Counted from the stretch's first letter, positions 34,170 to 43,615 are shown. The stretch: 64,000 nt of DNA from Microbacterium sp. ProA8 (GCF_039905635.1 NZ_CP157000.1:3720001-3784000); one strand, 5' to 3'. Made by a program: numbers and translations. The notes: generated by a model from the letters alone, not told the origin.

Positions 34170-35633
34170 ATGACCACCGCCATCACCACCACCTCAGCCA
34201 CCGAGCTCGATGCCCTCGCCGCTGCCGCCGCTGCGGCGGCCCCCGTGTGGCGGGCAGCGGATGCCGCGACCCGCGCGTCGTGGCTGCGCGCGGCGGCCGA
34301 CGCGCTCGATGCTCACATCGACGAACTCGTCGTGATCGCCGATGAGGAGACCCGCCTCGGCGAGACCCGTCTGCGCGGCGAAGTCGGACGCACCACCGGC
34401 CAGCTGCGCCTCTTCGCGAGCGTGGTCGAGGAGGGCTCGTACCTCGAGCTCACCGTCGACGACGCCGACGCATCGGCCGCCCCGCCGCGGCCGGAGCTGC
34501 GCCGCATGCTCGTGGGCGTGGGCCCGGTCGCGGTGTTCTCGGCCTCCAACTTCCCGTTCGCGTTCTCGGTCGCCGGTGGCGACACGGCGTCGGCGCTCGC
34601 GGCCGGCAACCCGGTCATCGTCAAGGCGCACTCGGGGCACCCCCGCCTGTCGGAGCGCACGGCCGCGATCGTCTCGGCCGCGCTCGTGGCGGCAGGTGCG
34701 CCCGAGGGCTCGCTGGCGCTCGTCGAAGGTCGCGAGGCGGGCAACGCGCTGGTGCAGCATCCGGTGATCCAGGCGGCCGGCTTCACCGGCTCGCTCACCG
34801 GCGGTCGCGCCCTCTTCGACCTCGCGGCGGGGCGAACCGACCCGATCCCGTTCTACGGCGAGCTCGGCTCGGTGAACCCCGTCGTGATCACCTCGGCGGC
34901 GGTCGCCGCACGCGGCGAGGCGCTCGCCCAGGGGCTCGTCGGATCGTTCACCCTCGGCGTCGGGCAGTTCTGCACGAAGCCCGGCGTGGTGTTCGTGCCC
35001 GCCGATGCGGGCTTCGAAGAGCTCGTCGCCGGCTTCGCCGCCGGAGCGGCCGGCGGGCCACTCCTCACCGACCGCATCACCGACGCCTTCCCGGCCGGCA
35101 TCGAGCACCTGGAGTCCGACCCGTCGGTGTCGGTCGTCGCGCACGGGCTTCCCGCCGAGGCGGGTGCGGCGCAGCCGGTGGTGCTGACGACGGATGCCGC
35201 AGCCGTCGCCGCGCGCCCCGAGACGCTGCTCGAGGAGTGCTTCGGCCCGGTCACGCTGCTTGTGCGGTACTCCTCGGCCGAGGAGCTGCACGCGGCGCTC
35301 GAGGCGGTGCCCGGATCGCTCACCGCGACGCTGCACTCGGAGCCGTCCGACGAGGTGGCGGACGTGCTCGAGGTGCTCACCCGCAAGGCCGGGCGCGTGC
35401 TCTTCGCGGGCTGGCCGACCGGCGTCGCGGTGACGTGGTCGCAGCAGCACGGCGGCCCCTGGCCCGCGACGACGTCGCTGCACACGTCGGTGGGCGCCAC
35501 GGCGATCCGCCGGTTCCTCCGGCCGGTGGTGTTCCAGGACGCCCCCGAGGCGCTCCTGCCGCCGGTGCTCCGCGACGAGTCGCTCGAGCGCCTGCCGCAC
35601 CGCCGCAACGGCGTCCTGCAGACGGGGCGCTGA
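34170..35633 (+). CDS. 2-oxoglutarate semialdehyde (2,5-dioxopentanoate) dehydrogenase
   Basis: This 487-residue aldehyde dehydrogenase has FSASNFPFAFSVAGGDTASA in the cofactor domain (about 123-142), the general base Glu231 in YGELGSVNP and the catalytic Cys268 in GQFCTKPG. The lack of the common GGKSP-type wording and the overall pattern fit the KGSADH group that finishes oxidative sugar-acid pathways by making 2-oxoglutarate. It lies 28 nt after the enolase-type gene, with GAGGAC before the ATG. It is the last gene of the operon; a long repeat region follows. Confidence 0.87.
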   Translation: MTTAITTTSATELDALAAAAAAAAPVWRAADAATRASWLRAAADALDAHIDELVVIADEETRLGETRLRGEVGRTTGQLRLFASVVEEGSYLELTVDDADASAAPPRPELRRMLVGVGPVAVFSASNFPFAFSVAGGDTASALAAGNPVIVKAHSGHPRLSERTAAIVSAALVAAGAPEGSLALVEGREAGNALVQHPVIQAAGFTGSLTGGRALFDLAAGRTDPIPFYGELGSVNPVVITSAAVAARGEALAQGLVGSFTLGVGQFCTKPGVVFVPADAGFEELVAGFAAGAAGGPLLTDRITDAFPAGIEHLESDPSVSVVAHGLPAEAGAAQPVVLTTDAAAVAARPETLLEECFGPVTLLVRYSSAEELHAALEAVPGSLTATLHSEPSDEVADVLEVLTRKAGRVLFAGWPTGVAVTWSQQHGGPWPATTSLHTSVGATAIRRFLRPVVFQDAPEALLPPVLRDESLERLPHRRNGVLQTGR

Positions 35634-35712
35634 GCCGGGCGGCCCTGACCGGATCGCTCTCCGAGCCTGTCGAAGGGCGCCCAGGGAGCAGGGTCGGCGC
35701 TTCAGGACCCCA

Positions 35713-36109
35713 GACGCGTTTCGTCTCGCTCGTTCCTCGCTCGCTCAACGACCGGCGGTGACGGCGTGCGCCCACCGCCGGCGTAGCCCTCACTCGGCAA
35801 ACGACCGGATCCCGGAGCACGCGGATCTCCGACGCGTTTCGTCTCGCTCGTTCCTCGCTCGCTCAACGACCGGCGGTGACGGCGTGCGCCCACCGCCGGC
35901 GTAGCCCTCACCCGGCAAACGACCGGATCCCGGAGCACGCGGATCCCCGACGCGTTTCGTCTCGCTCGTTCCTCGCTCGCTCAACGACCGGCGGTGACGG
36001 CGTGCGCCCACCGCCGGCGTAGCCCTCACTCGGCAAACGACCGGATCCCGGAGCACGCGGATCTCCGACGCGTTTCGTCTCGCTCGTTCCTCGCTCGCTC
36101 AACGACCGG
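35713..36109. repeat. 118-bp tandem array built on the GTTTCGTCTCGCTC element
   Basis: Units begin at 35713, 35831, 35949 and 36067, an exact 118-bp period. The first three are nearly identical; the second differs by cCcgg for cTcgg and gatCcc for gatCtc. The fourth is truncated after 43 bp. Each unit opens with GACGCGTTTCGTCTCGCTCG, ending ...CAACGACCGG. It then holds a hairpin CCGGCGGTG/CACCGCCGG and a third segment ending GGAGCACGCGGAT. The near-identity suggests recent amplification. Confidence 0.93.
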
Positions 36110-36225
36110 AACCAGCGGAGCGCGTGGAAGTCCGGACGCGATCCGTCTCGCGGCGCCAAGGACCGCAGGCCCGGAGCACCGGGACTGCGGACGCCGTCGA
36201 TCTCGCTCGAAACACGCGGGAATCC

Positions 36226-36269
36226 GGTCGTTGAGCGGAGGGCGCTCCAGCGCCCGCAGACGAAACGCC
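36226..36269. repeat. inverted partner of the GTTTCGTCTCGCTC element
   Basis: GGTCGTTGAGCG opens the piece and GACGAAACGCC closes it, the reverse complement of the array's element heads with a different 16-bp middle (AGGGCGCTCCAGCGCC, itself a hairpin). It closes the repeat island 36 bp before the glycerate kinase stop and may act as a terminator. Confidence 0.7.
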
Positions 36270-36304
36270 TCGAACGTTCACGACACCGGGGATCGGGTGC
36301 GCCG

Positions 36305-37441
36305 TCAGCGGTCAGCGACCGCCCGCGCGAGCTGCGCGCCGGCCCGCTCGAGCCAGTGCCCGGCATCGGCCATTGCCGCGGCGCCGGAGCCGGCGAGCTC
36401 GGTGAGCGACGCGGTCGCGGCGAAGCCCGCGACGTCGGCATCCGCCGTGATCCGACCCGCGACCAGTGCGACCGGCACGCCCGCCGCCGCGGCGATCGCC
36501 GCCACATGCGCCGGAACCTTGCCGCCGGCCGACTGGCCGTCGTAGGAGCCCTCGCCGGTGACCACCGCGTCTGCGCCGGCCACCGCCGCGTCGAGGCCGA
36601 CGAGGTCCGCCACCGCAGCCGACCCCGGCACGAGCGTCGCGCCCCACGCCAGCAGGCCGAACCCGGTGCCACCGGCGGCGCCTGCGCCCGCGGCATCCGC
36701 ATCCGTGCCAGCGAACGCGGCCAGCCCTGCGAGCCGCGCGAGTCCGGCGTCGAGCGTCGCGATGTCGTCCGCCGCCGCGCCCTTCTGCGGGCCGAACACC
36801 GCCGCCGCGCCCCGCACGCCGAGCAGCGGGTTCGTCACGTCGCTGAGCACCGTCGCACCGTGAGACGGGAGCGGCGCGAGTCCCGACAGGTCGGCCGCCG
36901 ACACCGTGCCGAGCCCACGGGCACCGTCGGCGATCGGCGAGCCCGCGGCATCCGTGAATCGCGCGCCCAGCGCCGTGAGCATGCCCGTGCCGCCGTCGGT
37001 CGACGAGCTCGAGCCGATGCCCAGCGCGAGCCGCGACACCCCGTGGGCGAGGGCGTCGGCGATCGCCTCGCCGAAGCCGCGCGTGTGCGCATCGAAGGCC
37101 CGCAGGCGCGGCGTGGTGCCGAGCAGCTCGATGCCGCTCGTGTTCGCGAGCTCGACGACGCCGGTCCCGCGTGGCGCGTCGGGGCTCGGCGGGAGGAGGA
37201 CCCAGGATGCCGTCACCGCCGAGCCCTCCGGACCGGTCACGGTCACCGGCATCCGGCGTGCCCCCGGCACGGCCGCGGCGAACGCGTCGACCGTGCCCTC
37301 TCCGCCGTCAGCCATCGGCAGCAGCCGCACGTGGTCGGAGGGGCGCTCGGCGCGCCATCCGGCGGCGAGCGCTGCGGCCGCGGCCGCGGCTCCGATCGTC
37401 CCCTTGAACGAGTCGGGCGCGATCACGACGGTGCGGGTCAT
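36305..37441 (-). CDS. garK: glycerate 2-kinase
   Basis: This 378-residue type I glycerate kinase phosphorylates glycerate with ATP. APDSFKGTIGAAAAAAAL at the N-terminus, LPMADGGEGT (about 41-50), LGIGSSSSTDGGTGML (about 139-154) and VTGEGSYDGQSAGGK near 285-299 are family signatures. It lies convergent to the sugar-acid operon and divergent from the ThuA-like gene. This suits a pathway where aldarate breakdown yields glycerate or tartronate semialdehyde. No transport or reductase genes of that route are next to it. Confidence 0.92.
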   Translation of the reverse strand: MTRTVVIAPDSFKGTIGAAAAAAALAAGWRAERPSDHVRLLPMADGGEGTVDAFAAAVPGARRMPVTVTGPEGSAVTASWVLLPPSPDAPRGTGVVELANTSGIELLGTTPRLRAFDAHTRGFGEAIADALAHGVSRLALGIGSSSSTDGGTGMLTALGARFTDAAGSPIADGARGLGTVSAADLSGLAPLPSHGATVLSDVTNPLLGVRGAAAVFGPQKGAAADDIATLDAGLARLAGLAAFAGTDADAAGAGAAGGTGFGLLAWGATLVPGSAAVADLVGLDAAVAGADAVVTGEGSYDGQSAGGKVPAHVAAIAAAAGVPVALVAGRITADADVAGFAATASLTELAGSGAAAMADAGHWLERAGAQLARAVADR

Positions 37442-37512
37442 GGCGTCATTCTCCTCGGGCGTTCGGGCGCGTCACTCGCCGCGAGTGACGACGGGGCGGA
37501 GACATTCATGCG

Positions 37513-37527
37513 GGAAAGCGTTATCCT
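37513..37527 (+). promoter_or_regulatory. LacI operator overlapping a -10 box
   Basis: GGGAAAGCGTTATCC carries the AAAGCGTT core found at 3113. It overlaps TATCCT (37522-37527), a -10 box that ends 7 nt before the ATG at 37535. Operator and promoter coincide, which would give tight repression. Confidence 0.6.
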
Positions 37528-37534
37528 GCCGAAC

Positions 37535-38236
37535 ATGGTATCCATGGACTCTGCGGAAACCCAGCCCGAGCGCCCTCGCGCGACGATCGCCACCGGCACC
37601 GGGCGCTACGCCGACCCGTGGCATCCGTTCCCCGAGACATCTGCGCGCATCGCCGCAGCCCTGCGCGACGACGGCTGGGACGTCACGAACGACGACGACG
37701 TGGACCACGCCCTCGCCCATCTCGAGGGCGTCGACCTGCTCGTCGTGAACGCCGGCGACCCGTGGCGCCACGGCGACGTCGAGCTCGAGCACTTCGCCGA
37801 CCCCGCCGCGGATGCGGGACTGACGGCCGCGATCGCCCGAGGCATGGGTATCGTCGCCGTGCACGCCTCGCTGTCGACGCTGCGCGACCATCCCGCCTGG
37901 CGTGAGGCCATCGGCGGCGAGTGGGAGCCCGGACGCTCCTGGCACCCGCCCATCGCGGACACGCACGTGCGGATCGTCGACGCCTCTCATCCGGTGAGCA
38001 ACGGGATGCCGGGGATCGACGTATTCGACGAGCGCTACAGCGACCTCGCCGTCGACGACGGAGCCCGTGTGCTCGCCGAGCACGACGTGGACGGCACCGC
38101 CCACGCGGCGGTTTGGGCGCGCGAGCAGCCGACCCGCGCGGTCGTGTCGTCGCTCGGTCACGACGCGCGCGCGTACGACTCCCCCGAGCTCGTGGCGCTG
38201 ATCCAGCGCGCGGCGCGCTGGGCTGCCCGCCTCTGA
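37535..38236 (+). CDS. ThuA-like family protein
   Basis: This 233-residue protein of the class I glutamine-amidotransferase-like ThuA group is found in trehalose and keto-sugar utilisation clusters. Motifs seen are GTGRYADPWHPFPETS, DLLVVNAGDPW, GIVAVHASLSTLRDHPAW and SSLGHDARAY. The usual catalytic Cys is absent, as in ThuA. I prefer ATG 37535 because a -10 box lies 7 nt before it, implying a leaderless message; in-frame ATGs at 37508 and 37544 are alternatives. Shared operators link it to the Gfo/Idh genes, and ThuA with a Gfo/Idh partner is known to convert sugars through 3-keto forms. Confidence 0.75.
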   Translation: MVSMDSAETQPERPRATIATGTGRYADPWHPFPETSARIAAALRDDGWDVTNDDDVDHALAHLEGVDLLVVNAGDPWRHGDVELEHFADPAADAGLTAAIARGMGIVAVHASLSTLRDHPAWREAIGGEWEPGRSWHPPIADTHVRIVDASHPVSNGMPGIDVFDERYSDLAVDDGARVLAEHDVDGTAHAAVWAREQPTRAVVSSLGHDARAYDSPELVALIQRAARWAARL

Positions 38237-38351
38237 CCCGCGGCATCCGTCGCTCGCCTGACGCCTGCCCCCGACGCCGGACGTCCTCGACAGAACGCCG
38301 GCCGCGGCATCCGCCTCTCGGCTGAGGCCTGCCGCCGACGCCGGACGTCCT

Positions 38352-38423
38352 CGACAGGTCAACCGCGCTTCCACAGGAGAGTGAAAGGAGTCAACCTCCT
38401 GCAGAAGGCCGGTTGACCTGTCG
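38352..38423. repeat. 72-nt nested hairpin element, copy 1
   Basis: CGACAGGTCAACCG (38352-38365) pairs perfectly with CGGTTGACCTGTCG (38410-38423). Inside, CTTC/GAAG and CAGGAG/CTCCTG continue the stem, separated by 2-nt bulges. The 16-nt loop contains GAAAGGAG. Copy 2 is at 38546-38617. Confidence 0.88.
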
Positions 38424-38545
38424 GAACGCCCGCTGGGCCACCCGCGTCTGACCCGCGGCCGGCGCCGACGCCGGACGTCCTCGACAGAACGCCGGCCGCG
38501 GCATCCGCCTCTCGGCTGACGCCTGCCGCCGACGCGGGACGTCCT

Positions 38546-38617
38546 CGACAGGTCAACCGCGCTTCCACAGGAGAATGAAAGGAATCAACCTCCTGTAGAA
38601 GGCCGGTTGACCTGTCG
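38546..38617. repeat. 72-nt nested hairpin element, copy 2
   Basis: The arms are identical to copy 1. Changes relative to copy 1 lie in the loop (AGTGAAAGGAGTC becomes AATGAAAGGAATC) and in one bulge (TGCAG becomes TGTAG), so all paired positions are kept. Confidence 0.88.
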
Positions 38618-38640
38618 GAACCCGGGCCGCGGCATCCGTC

Positions 38641-38664
38641 CGTCCCTGTCGCGCGACAGGGACG
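38641..38664. promoter_or_regulatory. 24-bp perfect palindrome upstream of galE
   Basis: Arms CGTCCCTGTCGC and GCGACAGGGACG form a perfect palindrome with no spacer, 63 bp before the galE start. It could be an operator for a dimeric regulator or a terminator closing the repeat region. Confidence 0.5.
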
Positions 38665-38727
38665 CCACACCGGAGCGGGCAGAATGGAACGCGACGCCGC
38701 TCGGCGACCCGAACCCCACGGAGTGAC

Positions 38728-39705
38728 ATGACCTGGCTCGTGACCGGAGGCGCCGGCTACATCGGCGCCCACATCGTCCGCGCTCTCGCCGGTGCCGGGC
38801 TGACGCCCGTCGTCATCGACGACCTCTCGAGCGGACACGCGACGTTCGTGCCCGAGACCGTGGCGTTCGTGCGCGGCTCGATCCTCGATCGCGAGCTCGT
38901 CGAGCGGACGCTCCGTGAACACGCGGTCGACGGGGTCATCCACCTCGCCGGGTTCAAGTACGCCGGCGTCTCGGTGCAGCGCCCGCTGCACACCTACGCG
39001 CAGAACGTCGAGGGCACGCGCGTGCTCCTCGAGGCCATGCAGGCGGCGGATGTCGCGAACCTCGTCTTCTCGTCGTCGGCGGCCGTCTACGGCACGCCCG
39101 ACGTGCCGCTCGTGACGGAGGACCTGCCCAAGCGCCCGGCGTCGCCGTACGGCGAGTCCAAGCTCATCGGCGAGTGGCTCATCCGCGACCAGGCGATCGC
39201 GACCGCCGCGTCGGAGCATGCGCTCCGCTACACCGCGCTGCGCTACTTCAACGTCGTCGGCTCGGGCGACCCCAGCGTCTACGACACCAGCCCCCACAAC
39301 CTGTTCCCGCTCGTCTTCGAGGCGCTGATCGAGGGGCGCACCCCGCGCATCAACGGCGACGACTACGACACCCCGGACGGCACGAACGTGCGCGACTACG
39401 TGCACGTCGCCGACATCGCGGCGGCCCACGTCGCGGCGGCGCAGCGCCTCCTCGCGAACCAGCCGATCGAGCCGGCGTACAACCTCGGCTCGCAGAACGG
39501 GCTGAGCGTGCGCGAGATCATGGACGCGATGGCCCGCGTGACCGGGGTCGACTTCACGCCCGAGATCGCCCCGCGCCGCGCCGGTGATCCCGACCGCATC
39601 GTCGCCACCGGCGAGCTCGCGGCGCGCGACCTCGACTGGAAGAACCGCTACACGGTGGACGAGATGGTCCGCTCGGGCTGGGAGGCCCGCCGCGCCGCTC
39701 GCTGA
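38728..39705 (+). CDS. galE: UDP-glucose 4-epimerase
   Basis: This 325-residue extended SDR interconverts UDP-glucose and UDP-galactose in the Leloir pathway. TGGAGYIGAHIVRAL binds NAD at the N-terminus. SSSAAVYG holds the catalytic Ser and SPYGESKLIGE the YxxxK pair (about 139-143). The ending RDLDWKNRYTVDEMV is typical. GGAGTGAC precedes the ATG. The galT-galK pair and their LacI regulator lie just downstream, so the whole galactose set is here although galE has its own promoter region. Confidence 0.95.
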   Translation: MTWLVTGGAGYIGAHIVRALAGAGLTPVVIDDLSSGHATFVPETVAFVRGSILDRELVERTLREHAVDGVIHLAGFKYAGVSVQRPLHTYAQNVEGTRVLLEAMQAADVANLVFSSSAAVYGTPDVPLVTEDLPKRPASPYGESKLIGEWLIRDQAIATAASEHALRYTALRYFNVVGSGDPSVYDTSPHNLFPLVFEALIEGRTPRINGDDYDTPDGTNVRDYVHVADIAAAHVAAAQRLLANQPIEPAYNLGSQNGLSVREIMDAMARVTGVDFTPEIAPRRAGDPDRIVATGELAARDLDWKNRYTVDEMVRSGWEARRAAR

Positions 39706-40075
39706 GCCCGGTCGTCGCTGACCCGAGCGCGACGTGGCACGGCGCAATTCCCGGCGACTCGCCAAAAGGTCCTCATCCACCGCATGCTTCCTGGCGACTC
39801 GCCAAGAAGCGCAGCAGAAACCCCAGATCTTGGCGACCCGCCGACGACGCCAGGCGACGCGACACAACCCCCGCTGAGCGCACGTTTGGCGACTCGCCAA
39901 GAGACGCAACCAGCACCCGCAGACCATGGCGACTCGCAAGACGCGCCGACGATGTGGCTCCGCGCTCGGCGCACCGGGCGCTCGGCGCGCCGGGCGACGC
40001 GGCGCCGGCGAGGTGCGGGCGACGCGGTGCCGCGACGTGCGGGCGACGCGGTGCCGGCGCGGTGCGTGGGCGAAG
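39706..40075. other. 370-bp intergenic region between galE and a convergent LacI gene
   Basis: It is filled by an array of GGCGACTCGCC palindromes (39753-39940) and a GC-rich simple region (GACGCGGTGCCG-type, about 40000-40070). No coding signal beyond shadows is present. Confidence 0.75.
39753..39940. repeat. array of TTGGCGACTCGCCAA palindromes
   Basis: The core TTGGCGA-C-TCGCCAA is perfect at 39886-39900 and nearly so at 39792-39806 and 39753-39764. Decayed copies lie at about 39830, 39851 and 39927. Most are followed by an AAG(A)(A/G)GCGCA..C(A/C)CC-like tail, giving units of roughly 40 nt. Spacing is irregular, so it is not a CRISPR. Confidence 0.75.
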
Positions 40076-41068
40076 TCAGCGGGCGGGCGCGGTGCTCGCG
40101 CGCACGACGAGCCGCGTCGGCACCGTCTCGAACGCGGCAGGTGCGCCGGCCTCGATTCCGTCGACGAGGGCTGCGACCGCACGCGCGCCGAGGGCGTCGA
40201 AGTCCTGGTGCACCGTGGTGAGGGGCGGACGGTAGTCGGCGGCATCCGCCACGTCGTCGAAGCCGACCACGCTCACGTCGCCCGGCACCGCGCGGCCCGC
40301 CTCGGCGAACGCGCGCAGGAGGCCGAGCGCCATCTGGTCGTTGGCCGCGAAGACGGCGGTGACGTCGCCATCGACGAGAGCGGATGCCGCGGCGAAACCC
40401 GACGCCGAGGTCCAGTCCCCCCGCACCACGGCGGGGACACGCGCACCCGAGGCTTCCAGCGCCTCACGCCAGCCGCGCTCGCGCTCGGCAGCGGCGAACG
40501 AGCCCGCGGGGCCGGCCAGATGGTGGACCGTCGCGTGCCCGAGTTGGAGGAGGTGGCCCACGGCCACGCGCGCGCCGCCGGCGTGATCGGTCTCGATGAC
40601 GCCGAAGCGGTCGTCGCGCGGCGAATCGACCACCACGAGCGTCAGTCCGGCCGCGTGGAGGTCGGCCTCCCGCACCCGCTCGGTGGCCTCGTTCAACACG
40701 ATCGCGCCGTCGACGCCCTGGTCGGAGAGGCGCTCGAAGGCGTCCGACACGTCGCCGTCGACGCCGAGCGTCACGACGGTGAGGGCGTAGCCGCGGGCGG
40801 CTGCGGCATCCGCCACCGCCTGCAGCATGCGGAAGTTGCCGACCGAGGCGAGCGTCGACACGACGAGCCCGATCGTCTGCGTGCGCCCGGTGCGCAGCGC
40901 GCGGGCGGCGCGGTGCGGGCGGTAGCCGAGCTCGGCCATGGCCGACTCGATGCGCGTCCGCGTCTCGGGGTCGACGCGGGGGCTCCCGTTGACGACGCGT
41001 GACACGGTCTGGCCGGAGACGCCGGCGCGCGCCGCGACATCGGCCATCGAGACCCGTCTCGCCGTCAT
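40076..41068 (-). CDS. LacI family regulator of galactose genes
   Basis: This 330-residue repressor has the HTH VSMADVAARAGVSGQTVSRV at the N-terminus and the sensor domain TQTIGLVVSTLASVGNFRML, LLQLGHATVHHLAG and VVGFDDVADAADY. It is transcribed away from galTK, with an operator TGTTGACGCTAACA in the 116-bp gap. It is the natural candidate to repress galTK and itself in response to galactose or a galactoside. Confidence 0.9.
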   Translation of the reverse strand: MTARRVSMADVAARAGVSGQTVSRVVNGSPRVDPETRTRIESAMAELGYRPHRAARALRTGRTQTIGLVVSTLASVGNFRMLQAVADAAAARGYALTVVTLGVDGDVSDAFERLSDQGVDGAIVLNEATERVREADLHAAGLTLVVVDSPRDDRFGVIETDHAGGARVAVGHLLQLGHATVHHLAGPAGSFAAAERERGWREALEASGARVPAVVRGDWTSASGFAAASALVDGDVTAVFAANDQMALGLLRAFAEAGRAVPGDVSVVGFDDVADAADYRPPLTTVHQDFDALGARAVAALVDGIEAGAPAAFETVPTRLVVRASTAPAR

Positions 41069-41146
41069 CTCCCCCGCTTTCCTGCCCCTGAAGGGCCGAG
41101 CATGTCCCGGGCGTCAGCTCTGTCGGAACTCCGCATCACTCGTCCA

Positions 41147-41160
41147 TGTTGACGCTAACA
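41147..41160. promoter_or_regulatory. LacI/GalR-type operator of galTK
   Basis: TGTTGACGCTAACA is an imperfect match to the actinobacterial LacI-type palindrome TGTTAGCGCTAACA. It overlaps a further inverted repeat GACGCTA-ACA-TAGCGTC (41151-41167). Both lie over the galT promoter. Confidence 0.65.
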
Positions 41161-41178
41161 TAGCGTCGTTGGTAGCGT
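41149..41178 (+). promoter_or_regulatory. galT promoter with leaderless start
   Basis: TTGACG (41149-41154) and TAGCGT (41173-41178), 18 bp apart, precede the GTG at 41185 by 6 nt, so the message probably starts at the start codon. The -35 box lies inside the operator. Confidence 0.55.
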
Positions 41179-41184
41179 GTTGAC

Positions 41185-42389
41185 GTGAACACAGCTGAGT
41201 TTGGGTCGAACGGCGCCGTCCGCGCCGCCGACATCACGACGCAGACGCTCGGCGCCGGCGTCGTCAAGCGCTCGACGCACCTCGCCGATGGGCGCGAGCT
41301 CATCTACTACGACGACCCCGGCACGACGCTCGGCGCCGAGCGGGCGGTCGACGCCCGGGAGCTCGCCCCCCGCCCCGACACCGCGACGATGCGGCGCGAT
41401 GTGCTGACGGGCGACTGGGTGTCGGTCGCGGCAGCGCGCCAGAACCGCGCGTTCCTTCCGCCGGCCGAGCTCGACCCGCTCGCCCCGCAGACACCGACCA
41501 ACCCCTCCGAGATCCCGTCGCGCTACGACGTGGCGGTCTTCGAGAACAAGTCGCCGTCGTTCGGCCCGGCACTCGCCGTCGCCCACGGCGACGCACCGGC
41601 CGGCACCGACGCTCCGCGCGATCTCGACGACCTCGTCGCTCCCGGACTCGGCCGCACGCGCACGAGCGTCGGTCGCTGCGAGGTCGTGTGCTTCAGCCCC
41701 GAGCACTCCGGCTCGTTCGGCTCGCTCACCCCGACCCGGGCGCGCACGATCATCGAGACCTGGGCCGACCGCACGGCCGCACTGTCGGCGCTGCCCGGAG
41801 TCGAGCAGGTCTTCCCGTTCGAGAACCGCGGCGAGGCGATCGGCGTGACGCTCCCCCACCCGCACGGGCAGATCTACGCCTACCCGTACATCACGCCGCG
41901 CACGACGAGCCTGCTCGCGTCGATCGATCGCGAGGGCCCCGACCTGTTCGCGCGCATCCTCGACTTCGAGCGTGCCGGCGAGCGCGTCATCCTCGAGGGC
42001 GAGCACTGGACCGCGTTCGTGCCGTTCGCGGCGCGCTGGCCGATCGAGATCCACCTGCTGCCGCACCGCCACGTCGCCGACTTCGCCGAGACGACGGATG
42101 CCGAGCGCGACGAACTCGCACCGCTCTACCTCCGGCTGCTCCGCGGCGTCGACGCGGTCTACGACTCCCCCACTCCCTACATCGCGGCGTGGCACCAGGC
42201 GCCCGTGCACCGCGGGCGCGACACCGCACGCCTGCACCTGCAGCTCACGTCGCCGCGCCGCGCGGCCGACAAGCTCAAGTACCTCGCCGGATCCGAGGCC
42301 GCCATGGGCGCCTGGATCGGCGACATCCCACCAGAGACGGCCGCCGCAAGGCTGCGCGAGGCCGTCGCGTCCGTTCCCGAGGAGACCCT

Positions 42390-42393
<4 letters not shown>
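41185..42393 (+). CDS. galT: galactose-1-phosphate uridylyltransferase
   Basis: This 402-residue enzyme transfers UMP from UDP-glucose to galactose-1-phosphate. The active-site histidine triad LPHPHGQIYAYPY lies near residues 223-235. VFENKSPSFGP, EVVCFSPEHSGSFGSL and IEIHLLPHRHVADF are family segments. No ribosome site precedes the GTG, and a -10 box 6 nt upstream suggests a leaderless start. The stop overlaps the galK start (GTGA). Confidence 0.94.
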
Positions 42394-43586
<1,193 letters not shown>

Positions 43587-43615
43587 GCTTCTCCGCCCGA
43601 GATTCCGGAAGGTCC

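Larger units (their letters stand above)
35634..36304. other. 671-bp repeat-filled intergenic region
   Basis: The gap between two convergent genes is occupied by the 118-bp tandem array (35713-36109) and an inverted end piece (36226-36269). Only repeat-driven shadow frames are present. I see no promoter or gene. Confidence 0.8.
38271..38621. repeat. 157-bp direct duplication (38271-38427 and 38465-38621)
   Basis: The two copies are offset by exactly 194 bp and differ at only a handful of positions. Each starts CCGACGCCGGACGTCCTCG, repeats that CCGGACGTCCTCGACAG phrase internally, and ends in the hairpin ...CGGTTGACCTGTCGGAAC. This looks like a recent tandem duplication of a non-coding unit. 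Confidence 0.9.
38237..38727. other. 491-bp intergenic region with duplicated hairpin element
   Basis: It contains two copies of a 157-bp repeat 194 bp apart, each with a long hairpin, then a 24-bp palindrome and the galE ribosome site ACGGAGTG. No gene is visible. Confidence 0.8.

Noticed and set aside
35702..36056. Short minus-strand frames of 78-147 codons with similar sequences in the 118-bp array
   Set aside because: They are read from the tandem repeat in shifting frames (118 is not a multiple of three), have no ribosome sites and no protein-like composition.
39753..39940. CRISPR array
   Set aside because: Repeat cores are degenerate, spacing is irregular and the inter-repeat segments resemble each other.
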